A DNA stretch of 41,590 bases from Bradyrhizobium sp. Ai1a-2 (GTDB lineage: Bacteria; Pseudomonadota; Alphaproteobacteria; Rhizobiales; Xanthobacteraceae), in the NCBI RefSeq assembly GCF_000426245.1, contig NZ_AUEZ01000071.1, positions 1-41,590 on the forward strand, written 5' to 3'. The position numbers were made by a program, and so were the translations under genes. Under the pieces are notes generated by a model. It was not told where the DNA came from. It ran no database searches and worked only from the letters and a program-made list of their open reading frames with translations. Within the stretch, counting starts at the first letter, position 1; the number at the start of each line of letters is the position of its first letter. Of this stretch, positions 33,787 through 41,352 are shown piece by piece.

Positions 33787-34170
33787 GCTTTGCGTCCGAG
33801 CTTTGCTTCACTTTCCACCCTCCTCGATATCAGAGGGCGCAGGGAAAGCCGGGTGCCGGTTGCACCCATGGGTCCCGTGCAACAAAAAGCACGGGGGTAG
33901 GACCACAGGTTCAACCGAAGCATTCCGGCTTTCCCTGCGCGATGGTGTTACGGCTTACTTCGTGCTCTCCCCGGTGACCGGGCTCTTTTGCCACCGTCAC
34001 CCGCGGCAGTTCTTGCTGCTCGCGAGCTTAGCGCCAGCGTCGGGGCGCCAGGACCACACGACTTCGCCGTCCGTGATGCCTGTGCTCGTCAGTCACATAC
34101 ATCCCGTCCACCGCATCTCACAGCAACGTTCGTGACGATCGCGAGCCGCCCCTCATCCGCCGTGAGACGC
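33787..34170. other. structured intergenic block, probable dispersed repeat
   Basis: About 380 bases without a credible gene but full of secondary structure. A perfect 16-base inverted repeat GCGCAGGGAAAGCCGG (33837-33852) pairs with 33925-33940. Nested inside are GGGTGC-CGGTT-GCACCC (33851-33867) and CCCGTGC-AACAAAAA-GCACGGG (33874-33895). Short open frames here are Pro/Arg/Ser-rich and look non-coding. I recall very similar sequence recurring in Bradyrhizobium genomes. It could be a decayed mobile element or a transcribed structured RNA. Confidence 0.5.
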
Positions 34171-34290
34171 GCGGAGTCATAGTGCTGATTTGCCCGACGA
34201 CGGAAGCGGTTTATTTTTCGCGCGACGGCTGGACAGACTTTCGGCTGATTTGCCCGTCGGGTTGCTATGTCGCACCCACTGCATCCACAT

Positions 34291-34368
34291 CGTCATTGCG
34301 AGCGGAGCGAAGCAATCCATAGCGCCACGTGCAGAGGCATGGATTGCTTCGCTCCGCTCGCAATGACG
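34291..34368. repeat. palindromic intergenic repeat, family A (copy 3)
   Basis: Perfect 30-base arms, CGTCATTGCGAGCGGAGCG...AATCCAT (34291-34320) and its exact complement (34339-34368), flank an 18-base loop. It is the best-preserved of the three family A copies. It lies 85 bases from the 3' end of the small secreted-protein gene. Confidence 0.9.
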
Positions 34369-34453
34369 GAGAGTGATGAGCGTGTGGCCCATCCCTCGAG
34401 ACGCCGCTTGCACGGCTCCTCGGGATGAGGGGGCGCGTCAGTGCAAGCGCGTA

Positions 34454-34789
34454 TCAATGGCAATACGGCACGCCGTCGAGCACCGGGCAGCGCACCCGCC
34501 GCGGGTCGCTTGGATTCTCCATCGGCACCACGCCGCTGCCCTTGCCGACGAATACGCCTGGCCCGATCCTGACCGAGGACCGGTTGCCGACGATCACGCT
34601 AGGATGTGGCGAGGTCAGGCTCGAGCGCGTGCCGTCGCTCCAGATGATGGTATCGCCCGAAAGCACCCCGCGCCGCCCGTCGTCGCAGCTCACGTCGGTG
34701 CCAGCCTTGGTGCAGCTTTGCGCCAGCGCCGGGCCGGCGCCCACAGCCGCCACCACGAGCAGGCCGAAAATCGAAAATGTCCGCTTCAC
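34454..34789 (-). CDS. small secreted protein of unknown function
   Basis: A 111-residue protein with an N-terminal signal peptide (KRTFSIFGLLVVAAVGAGPALAQ read as basic start, hydrophobic core and an ALA-Q cleavage site near residue 24). The mature part has four Cys residues: two near its start (QSCTKAGTDVSCDDG) and two near its end (RCPVLDGVPYC), which could form disulfides in the periplasm. The middle is Gly/Ser/Val-rich and beta-prone (SVIVGNRSSVRIGPGVFVG). I do not recognise a named family. The start is GTG at 34789 with GGAGGG just upstream; a GTG at 34804 is also possible. It lies between the repeat-rich gap and tRNA-Ser. Confidence 0.65.
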   Translation of the reverse strand: MKRTFSIFGLLVVAAVGAGPALAQSCTKAGTDVSCDDGRRGVLSGDTIIWSDGTRSSLTSPHPSVIVGNRSSVRIGPGVFVGKGSGVVPMENPSDPRRVRCPVLDGVPYCH

Positions 34790-34986
34790 GCGGCCCTCCA
34801 CCACTGATTTGCCTTGCGGTCGTCGGCACGGGGAGGATTTGGGTTCAATATCCCGAGCCCGGGCCCCGTCCGCACCGCCAACCCCGTCAAAAAGCCAAGA
34901 TGTTCCAAAAGCTTAAGGAAATTTCCGCTTCAAGGCCCTCTCTCCCTTGCAAAATCCGCCCCGTCCCTTCAAGAGAAGGCGCTCCC

Positions 34987-35076
34987 GGAGAGATGGCCGA
35001 GTGGCTTAAGGCGCACGCTTGGAAAGCGTGTGTGCGGGAAACCGTACCGTGGGTTCGAATCCCACTCTCTCCGCCA
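34987..35076 (+). tRNA. tRNA-Ser (anticodon GGA)
   Basis: A 90-base class II tRNA. The acceptor stem GGAGAGA (34987-34993) pairs with TCTCTCC (35066-35072), followed by discriminator G and encoded CCA (35074-35076). The anticodon stem CACGC/GCGTG (35014-35018 with 35026-35030) holds TT-GGA-AA, so the anticodon is GGA (35021-35023) and it reads UCC/UCU. The long variable arm and T-loop GGTTCGAATCC are intact. It marks the border between the GC-rich backbone and the island-like DNA to its right, and its 3' end is a typical integrase target. Confidence 0.97.
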
Positions 35077-35243
35077 GGATCTATCAACAAGCTTTTGAAT
35101 TTGCACACAGTTTTACAGTAATTTGGATCCTCATCCCACATTCCATCCACCAAAAATTTGAGGATGGAAGCTCGGCCTGTTTCTCCGAGGAATAGACCGT
35201 GTTGAGCCCTGTACGATCCGGCGCTCAAGGTTAGAAAGTCGGG

Positions 35244-35936
35244 ATGGCGAAGCGTCCCGGAAGTCGGTCCAAAGGGCTTGGAAAGTCAGCGCCCTCCTTT
35301 AACCCCGAGCAGGTCAAGCGTGCTGTCAAGACGGCGCGCTCACTGCGCTACGCTGATCGCGCCGAACTGCTCGTCACGATGTCGATCTCGTTTGGGTTGC
35401 GAGCCAGCGAACTCGCTTCGATAAAGTGGAGCGATGTCTACGATTCGCGCGGATCGGTTCGAAGGGTGATAACTGCAACACGAGCCTTTTTACCCGGTCA
35501 AATTCTCTCGTTCGATCTCACCGGCCATTATCGCCTGCAGCGTCTGCTAGCTGACTTCTATGAGAAGTACCGACATCCCGGATTACCTTACGAGCAGGCA
35601 CCACTATTTTTCTCTCAGCGTGGATGCATGAAGGCTACTTCCATCGCTCGACATCTGACCGCGATTTATCGACGAGCGGGGATCGAATCTGGGACTTCCA
35701 GATCCGGTAGGCGCACGATGCTGGCGAACCTAAAACTTCTTTGACCCGGGAAGCTTGCCCAAACACTAGGCCACATGCCAGAACCTAATGCGTTCAAGAA
35801 GGGCGAGCTTGATCGAGCAATACTAAGATCGGCGGCTGTTCGTTTAAGCCGTCAGCAAGAGGATGTGAGCCAACCAACAAAGACAAGACCGCACGGACGT
35901 CAACGTCAGCCCGGCGACTATTCGAGACTAGCCTGA
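35244..35936 (+). pseudogene. degenerate tyrosine recombinase (integrase), interrupted by in-frame TGA
   Basis: Reading begins at ATG 35244 and stops at TGA 35742-35744, but the same frame stays open beyond it to TGA at 35934-35936 and continues with PGKLAQTLGHMPEPNAF, which resembles the C-terminal LAGH segment of integrases. The first part has the catalytic-domain start with Arg53 in SFGLRASELASIKWSD. The beta-hairpin Lys is missing. The HxxR motif reads TSRSGRRT, so its His is Arg, and no Tyr nucleophile follows the GH segment. It resembles the intact recombinase at 36516-37100 in layout and lacks an N-terminal DNA-binding domain. It is probably the dead remnant of the island's original integrase, or of a paired recombinase. 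Confidence 0.75.
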
Positions 35937-36200
35937 AGCGCGAATCACTTGATCGTCGCAACGATCGACGTCCATCCCAATCGGCTTTTTCATCTGTCGT
36001 ACGCGATATTTTTTGCGATAATCGCAAACATCATTCGGCTTGAATCTCAACGAATTATGCGTACGCACATAATTTCCAAGCGCGTACGGAGTTTATTTCG
36101 ACTTTTCCCCACTTACCCCTTGCGCGGGAGTCAGGCTTTCGGTCACATATCTAAATCCCCCAACGGACAGCTCTCAAGATTTCCAATGGAGAGTTGCGCG

Positions 36201-36323
36201 ATGGTCGAACCACCCAAATTCGAAATTAATTTTTGGGGCATCAAGGTTAGCGCCCAAGGCTTAGTGGGCATTGCCGCCGCCGTCATTGTGGTCGGAATGT
36301 TCCTTGCCGTTTCCCGATACTAA
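36201..36323 (+). CDS. 40-residue single-pass membrane protein
   Basis: A short gene starting at ATG 36201 with GGAGAG 7-8 bases upstream (36188-36193). The product begins MVEPPKFEINFWGIKVSAQG, then a 19-residue hydrophobic helix (LVGIAAAVIVVGMFLAV) and SRY at the end, so a short cytoplasmic head and one membrane span are predicted. The same frame is open further upstream, but that part looks non-coding. No family is recognised. It lies between the two recombinase genes, inside the island. Small hydrophobic proteins in such places can be toxins, holin-like or regulatory subunits; nothing here decides between these. Confidence 0.5.
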   Translation: MVEPPKFEINFWGIKVSAQGLVGIAAAVIVVGMFLAVSRY

Positions 36324-36515
36324 GTGCCTCCTCGGTCGAGCGCGGCAGTCAGTGCGGAGTGGGGATGTTGTTAGCTTCATGCGCGCCCGGCACATCGATC
36401 TACATCTAAGATCGGTTGCGTTTGGGTTTGTCCTGCTGCGAGCCGCGCCTCCACCGTTTCATAGAACTGCTCCTGGTGGTTCGCCACAGTGACGGAGTGA
36501 TCCTGTGGGCAAGGC

Positions 36516-37100
36516 TCAAATAAGCTGCACCACGCGAATCTGCGCCGATGCATTGGGCTCGATGTATCGCTGTGTCGTTCGAAGGTTGGCGTGTCCAGCC
36601 AGCATCTGCACATCGCGAAGCGAACCATCCACCGTCGATATCTTCCGCGCCGCGCTCGTGATGAAGGTTCGCCTTCCGCTGTGACTTGAGCATCCGTGGA
36701 AGCCGAGGGTCTCATACCAGCGGGCGAATAAGTTTACGATGACCTGCGCCGACGTGCTCTTCGACCGCTCAGTTCGTACGATGAATTCATTCAGCTTAGG
36801 AACATCATGACGATATAGTTCCTGCAGGGCTGACTGGAGTTCGACGTGCAGAGGGATGATCCGTCCAGATCGGCCTTTGCTAGCCTCATCCTGGAGGTGG
36901 ATCGCTTCACCCACGCCGCCGTCGGCATCGGTGATCATGGTCCATGTAACTTGAGCTATTTCCTTCGCTCTCAAACCGGCTCTTACCGACAGAAGCAGGA
37001 TGACCCGATTCCTGACTGGATATCTGGTGCGCGCGATCAAGCTCAATACCGCGCGAACCTGAGCTCTTGATAATGCTTTGGCTTGTCGTCCTAGGGACAT
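36516..37100 (-). CDS. tyrosine recombinase, catalytic domain only
   Basis: A 194-residue site-specific recombinase with all catalytic residues: Arg44 (AGLRAKEIAQ), Lys75 (EASKGRSGR), His140 and Arg143 (SSHSGRRTF), His170 (LAGHANLRT) and Tyr179 (TQRYIEPN). The usual N-terminal core-binding domain is missing, so its size is close to FimB/FimE-type invertases and other short recombinases. It could integrate or excise this island or invert a segment. AGGAG lies 7 bases before the ATG. It points back toward the broken recombinase and the tRNA, which suits a shuffled or layered island. Confidence 0.9.
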   Translation of the reverse strand: MSLGRQAKALSRAQVRAVLSLIARTRYPVRNRVILLLSVRAGLRAKEIAQVTWTMITDADGGVGEAIHLQDEASKGRSGRIIPLHVELQSALQELYRHDVPKLNEFIVRTERSKSTSAQVIVNLFARWYETLGFHGCSSHSGRRTFITSAARKISTVDGSLRDVQMLAGHANLRTTQRYIEPNASAQIRVVQLI

Positions 37101-37363
37101 TTTGGACTCCTGAAGTCTGATCAGGAGCTTGGATGGTAATCAGTGAGACCTGATCGTACAGGGCTAGTCCCCCCGCTTATCCGTATTACTGGCGTGAGCG
37201 CAGGAGCAACTGAAGAAGAGGCTCTGTCATGAGTATCGATCGAAGGTCGATTCGAGGCGGAGCATCCTTTCCGCGGCAATGACGATTACGACTTTATGCC
37301 ATCACCAAGCTCTAGGCTCCGATGACAAAGTTCGCTGACCCGTCTTCTTAAATGGCGGGCAGC

Positions 37364-38275
37364 TCAAGAAGAGGCGGGCGGCCCCCATGGGGCAGGAAAT
37401 GGATCCACGGCGTTGAAGACCAACCGTTCGTTCTCAATGGTGATGCGAACTCCGCCATTGTGCGGGATGTTCTCCGGCAAGAGCCGTTGATGGACGGGAT
37501 AGATCAGCGAGCCGACGAAATATCCGACGCAACAGATGCTCCACTCTATTCCAAAATCCGTATGTCGCATCAGGATACTCGTGCGGTCCTTCTGAATTGT
37601 TCGCTCTTGAAGAACGTGAAACGCGTCGAGCACAGGGTCATCGGGCCGCAGCACGAATGGGTCAACGTAATAGAGGCGCGCTTGGTCGCTTGAGGAATCC
37701 TTGCAGGTCCCGATCATTGAGCGAAGCGCATCGGTTTGCGCAGTGGCGAGAAATGCCTCGCCGAAGATTTTCCACCCCAATCCCAACAGCGTCTTGGCGA
37801 CAAACCTGGCTCGTGCGTCGCTGTCGATCTGCAAGCCCGGAATTGCGAAGCCAGTAGTCGCAACCACATCGGGAGCAAGGAACCTGCCGGTCCTGGTGTC
37901 GTACGCCTTGGGCGCGCCCTCCTTTGGAACCTCAATGTTGTATTTCAACTCCGTGTCATACCAAGCGTCTCCTCGCTTCCATGATGCAGCACGCTTGAGG
38001 ATCGCACGAGGCGTTTGGCGGCTATTGCCTCTCATGTCAGTGTCGCGGCGGCCAAACATGATCATCGGATCATTGGTGACCTTCGTATCGATCTCGTGAC
38101 CAATACGAGAATTGACAGCCTTGCTGCATGGGATCGTCGTCGCACCCTTCCCGCCGAGCGCGCGAGGAATAACGTGCTCGGAGGTTATGGCAGCTTCAGG
38201 CAGATGATGTCCGGAATAGACGCAATATGTTCGCCATTCCGGGGCGAAACGCGCCATTGGAACTTCGATTCGCAT
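37364..38275 (-). CDS. HNH endonuclease-like protein with altered zinc ligands
   Basis: A protein of about 303 residues. Near the N-terminus TYCVYSGHHLPE, then TSEHVIPRALGGKG, then CSKAVNSRIGHEID follow the HNH_5-type layout (C..C, EH-I-P-LGG, C..CN, G-ID). The His of EHVIP and the Asn of VNSRIG are kept, but the second Cys of each pair is Ser or Val, so the zinc knuckle is incomplete. The remaining 220 residues are not recognised and include a Cys pair in SICCVGY. Such proteins often occur as defence or mobile-element nucleases. The start is uncertain: an ATG at 38275 is used here, with others at 38371 and 38257, and none has a strong ribosome site. Confidence 0.55.
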   Translation of the reverse strand: MRIEVPMARFAPEWRTYCVYSGHHLPEAAITSEHVIPRALGGKGATTIPCSKAVNSRIGHEIDTKVTNDPMIMFGRRDTDMRGNSRQTPRAILKRAASWKRGDAWYDTELKYNIEVPKEGAPKAYDTRTGRFLAPDVVATTGFAIPGLQIDSDARARFVAKTLLGLGWKIFGEAFLATAQTDALRSMIGTCKDSSSDQARLYYVDPFVLRPDDPVLDAFHVLQERTIQKDRTSILMRHTDFGIEWSICCVGYFVGSLIYPVHQRLLPENIPHNGGVRITIENERLVFNAVDPFPAPWGPPASS

Positions 38276-38680
38276 ATCTGTCGCCCGAATGTGATTTCTT
38301 TCTAACCATCGCGGCTCGGCATCGCTGTTGCAAGGGGGAGGATTCAATGACCGTCCCTTCGAGAGGGACATATTGGCGAATGCGTCGCCGTGGACGCGTG
38401 CTTCGGCGAGCCTTCGGCCAGCGGCCCGACGTTCAATCCTTCGGCATTATGCCAGACTTTCAGAAACGCATTGAAAGATACACCGGTCTTCTATGAAGAA
38501 TTCGAGGTTCCGGCGCGTGATTTTCTGGACGAGATAACGGCCTAGGCGATCAAGACTGCGCCACTCATGGCTAACCCAACCCGTGTTGTCATCGATGTAT
38601 TCGGCCGATTGCTATCGACGAATCTGCGATCCTTGATTATCCAAGGCGAATTCCTACCCCAAATATCAAGGCATAATAGA
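38276..38680. other. 405-base gap with decayed-looking sequence
   Basis: No credible complete gene. Short open stretches such as the one ending at 38496 and an acidic stretch reading YEEFEVPARDFLDEITA in another frame near 38500-38540 look like remnants of coding DNA disrupted by frameshifts. I cannot assign a family. Confidence 0.35.
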
Positions 38681-39755
38681 TTGAGTACGCTGTCCTCAAC
38701 CCGACGGAAGCCGCAGAAGATTTTTCTGGACGCCAACATAGTTATCCGGGCGGGAAAGCCACCCGGGAAGCCGGTGATGGACAGTCTGGCGGACCTTGTC
38801 ACGAGCGGCTTCATCAAGGTGTTGACTACGGACTTGACGAAGATCGAAGTAGCGAAGCACCATGCGAACAGGGATCTGGAGGAGATTGCCGGCCTCGGGC
38901 GGGATCGCTTCCGCAAGCTCGTGCAACAAACTGTCGGAGTCGCACTTCCTAACATCTCGCCTGAAGAACTTCGCAAGAAGATATTCGATGGCTATGTCGC
39001 TACCACAGAGAGCATGTTCAAGACCCTGGCGGCAACGACACTTTCAGTCGACGACGTGAAACCAAGTACCGTCTTCGAGTCCTAATACACACAGAATGGG
39101 GGTGTTCGGCGCAGAAGCCAAGAAGGACCAATTTCCCGATGCGTTCATTTTCGAGCGGCTACGGTCGGAAGGGCAAGCGCACGATGACCTGATCGTGGTT
39201 TCGGACGATAGGGATTTTGCGGCAGCCGTGAAGTCTGCCGATCACATTCGCCATATGCGTTCGATCGCTGAGCTGTTTGAGGAGCTAGGGCTCAAGAGCG
39301 AGGCTGCGCCAGATGTCGAGACATTTTTCGAAAGCCATGAGGATGAAGTCTGTCGGGCCGTAGATGACGAGATCAACAGCTGGGGCTTACAGGTCTCTGA
39401 CATCGAAGACGCTGAGATCGATGAATCGTCTGTGAAGCGTGTGGATTTTTTGGAGTTCAAGACGTACGACGCTGCTGGCCCAGATGGTCAAATCCTCGTC
39501 GTGGGTAGCATGAAAATGACCGTTGACGTGTCGTACACCCACCCTGACTGGGACCACTCAATATATGACAGCGAGGACAAGGTGCGAGTGGCCTTCGATA
39601 CCGTTACAGGTGAGAAGGAAGTAGAGCTCGAAGCCGATTTCGCGATGACGATTCTAGTGGACGACCATAAGAAGCCTGAGCAGATCGATCACTTTGCATT
39701 CTCGAACGATAGTTTCATCTGGGTGCAACTCGACGAGTACGATGACTACCGATAG
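38681..39755 (+). pseudogene. PIN-domain (DUF4935-like) protein gene split by a one-base frameshift
   Basis: Two adjacent open frames make one protein. The first part carries KIFLDANIVIRAG (first catalytic Asp) and TTDLTKIEVAKHHA (Glu), and ends with TVFES and TAA at 39083-39085. The second, in another frame from 39096, begins MGVFGAEAKKDQFPDAFIFE (third Asp) and has LIVVSDDRDFAAAV (last Asp), then an acidic C-terminal domain of about 150 residues. Removing one A from the TAA restores TVFES-YTHR-MGVFG without a break, so a single inserted base explains the split. PIN domains are metal-dependent RNases. The start is uncertain: TTG at 38681 after AAGG, or ATG at 38567. Confidence 0.7.
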
Positions 39756-40395
39756 AATACGGCCGTGGGGATGTGCGGCAATCTTCCTGCAGTAAATCGC
39801 GTGGGGTCAAATCGAAAGAAAAACTCGCGATGTTGCGCGGGGCTTTGGCCAGATCACGGTGAGAGCAGTGAACCCCAGTTGAAGGCGCTCCTTTGGCAGT
39901 CTCCAGCCGTAACCGGTGACGGCGCTTTCATACCTCCAGCTATACTCGCCGACGTGATGAAGGCTCGTGATCGGCCACGGAAGAGCTCACGACTCATGCG
40001 CCAGACAGGAGGCCAACCTCGATACTGGCGGACCCTACCTCTTCTTTATTGCTGCTAACGCGTCAATAGCCGAATCAGATGGGGCATCCGCACAGGCTGC
40101 GCCCTCTCACGGCAACTATTGGCCGAAGCTAATCAAACTAGGGCCGGTCCGGTATTGAGGGCAGATCAGACTTCGCACCGGCGATCCTTCGACACCCATA
40201 ACGGGCTCCGCCAAACCGACGGCAGATTTCTGCTAATCAACCAAAGCTATCGGCTTCGGCTTGCGGCCCCAACGCAGGTTCCCCTAGGATAAAGCCTTCT
40301 GCTATTGCGTTGCTTGTCATCCCAGAACCCTGCCTTCGCCGCACTCCCGCCTGTCTAAATCCTGCAGGAGTGCACTCATCCAGGAGAGACCGTTC
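39756..40395. other. 640-base gap without a recognised gene
   Basis: Open frames of 97 and 63 codons exist here (39765-40058 and 39967-40158), but neither has a ribosome site or any family likeness. The end of the gap (40381-40395) holds the AGGAGAG ribosome site of the next gene. No strong palindrome or repeat was noticed. Confidence 0.5.
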
Positions 40396-41352
40396 GTGCC
40401 AGCCGACGAATACGTACAATGGCAAAGGATATCATACGACCTGCACGACCTTACCGCTCAGGCAGCCAAACAATTCCAATTGAAGGCTATCTATCTGTTC
40501 GGTTCGAGGCGGTTCAAGACGCTTAGCCTGCGCTCGGATATAGATATCTTTTTCGTGCCCGCGTCATACATCAAATCGAGTGATCTTCGGCAATTTCGGC
40601 ACGAGACGTGCTTGGCGCTGGACATCTTCTTGCTTGAAAATGGCCGCGCGACCAGTGCAATCAACGACAGTTATATTGAGCTCGACGATGACGAAGCGGT
40701 CATCGAGGTGACCAGGGCCGTCAAACTGTGGTCTGACGAAGATGGCGACTCCACAGATCCGGACATCTCGTGGATTCAAACCTATGCGGATCACTTGAAC
40801 TTCCAGGAAACCGTTCTTCCGAACGTTCGTCTTGTGCGATCCCTGGACAGCCTGAAGGTGCGACTTGACCAGCAAGGACTTCCGACTGCCCCTGTGATCG
40901 GCGAGGACGAAGAGGAAATTGCACGACGGCTTATTGAAACTGCGCGCGTCACAGGGGGATTCCGGAAAGCTGACTTCCCGGGCAAGGGAGCAGCGAGAGA
41001 CTCATTCGTGATAGCTCCGCAGAGCGAGTACGACTTCCAGGACCTATTCTGGATTGCGACCAAGCCTTGGATCGGCCAAGTCGCAAGGGAACACGTGGAA
41101 ATTGTGTTTGATGGGCAGAAGAAAAAATCCGATTTCAGCCTCATGCGGTCGCGCTTCATCATCGAGATGAAATTGGCCAAAGATAAGAATGACGCACGTG
41201 AGATCGCGAAAACGCTGGAGGGGCTTGCCGGCTTCTACCGCCAGCACTCCAATGTCCGCATGGTCCTTTTCATCATCTATGCTCACAAAGATGCAGAGAT
41301 CGACAGTAAGCGTAGCGCAGAGGCCCGTCGGATTGTTTGTGCGGGGTCTTAA
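40396..41352 (+). CDS. nucleotidyltransferase fused to PD-(D/E)XK nuclease domain, 3' end altered by IS66 insertion
   Basis: A 318-residue fusion. Residues about 15-115 are a minimal nucleotidyltransferase of the polymerase-beta superfamily: YLFGSRRF (Gly36, Ser37), then Asp48 and Asp50 in LRSDIDIFFV, then Asp76 in ALDIFLLENG as third acid. A linker (115-200) leads to a PD-(D/E)XK-type nuclease fold: an acidic helix with Glu211 (SEYDFQDLFWI), Asp246 (KKSDFSLM) and Glu257-x-Lys259 (FIIEMKLAKD), followed by the strand RMVLFIIYAH. The start is GTG at 40396 with AGGAGAG upstream. From residue 304 on, the sequence coincides with GTAAGCG, the likely left end of an IS66-type element, so the original C-terminus is probably lost. 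A defence or toxin role is inferred. Confidence 0.7.
   Translation: MPADEYVQWQRISYDLHDLTAQAAKQFQLKAIYLFGSRRFKTLSLRSDIDIFFVPASYIKSSDLRQFRHETCLALDIFLLENGRATSAINDSYIELDDDEAVIEVTRAVKLWSDEDGDSTDPDISWIQTYADHLNFQETVLPNVRLVRSLDSLKVRLDQQGLPTAPVIGEDEEEIARRLIETARVTGGFRKADFPGKGAARDSFVIAPQSEYDFQDLFWIATKPWIGQVAREHVEIVFDGQKKKSDFSLMRSRFIIEMKLAKDKNDAREIAKTLEGLAGFYRQHSNVRMVLFIIYAHKDAEIDSKRSAEARRIVCAGS

Noticed and set aside
33643..34182. Short open frames after otsA
   Set aside because: They overlap palindromes and structured repeats, lack ribosome sites and have biased composition.
34887..35228. Leftward open frame of 113 codons containing GIRTHGTVSRTHAFQACALS
   Set aside because: This is the antisense of tRNA-Ser, a well-known false protein.
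39765..40158. Two short rightward frames (97 and 63 codons)
   Set aside because: No ribosome site, no domain likeness, and mutual overlap; probably decayed DNA.
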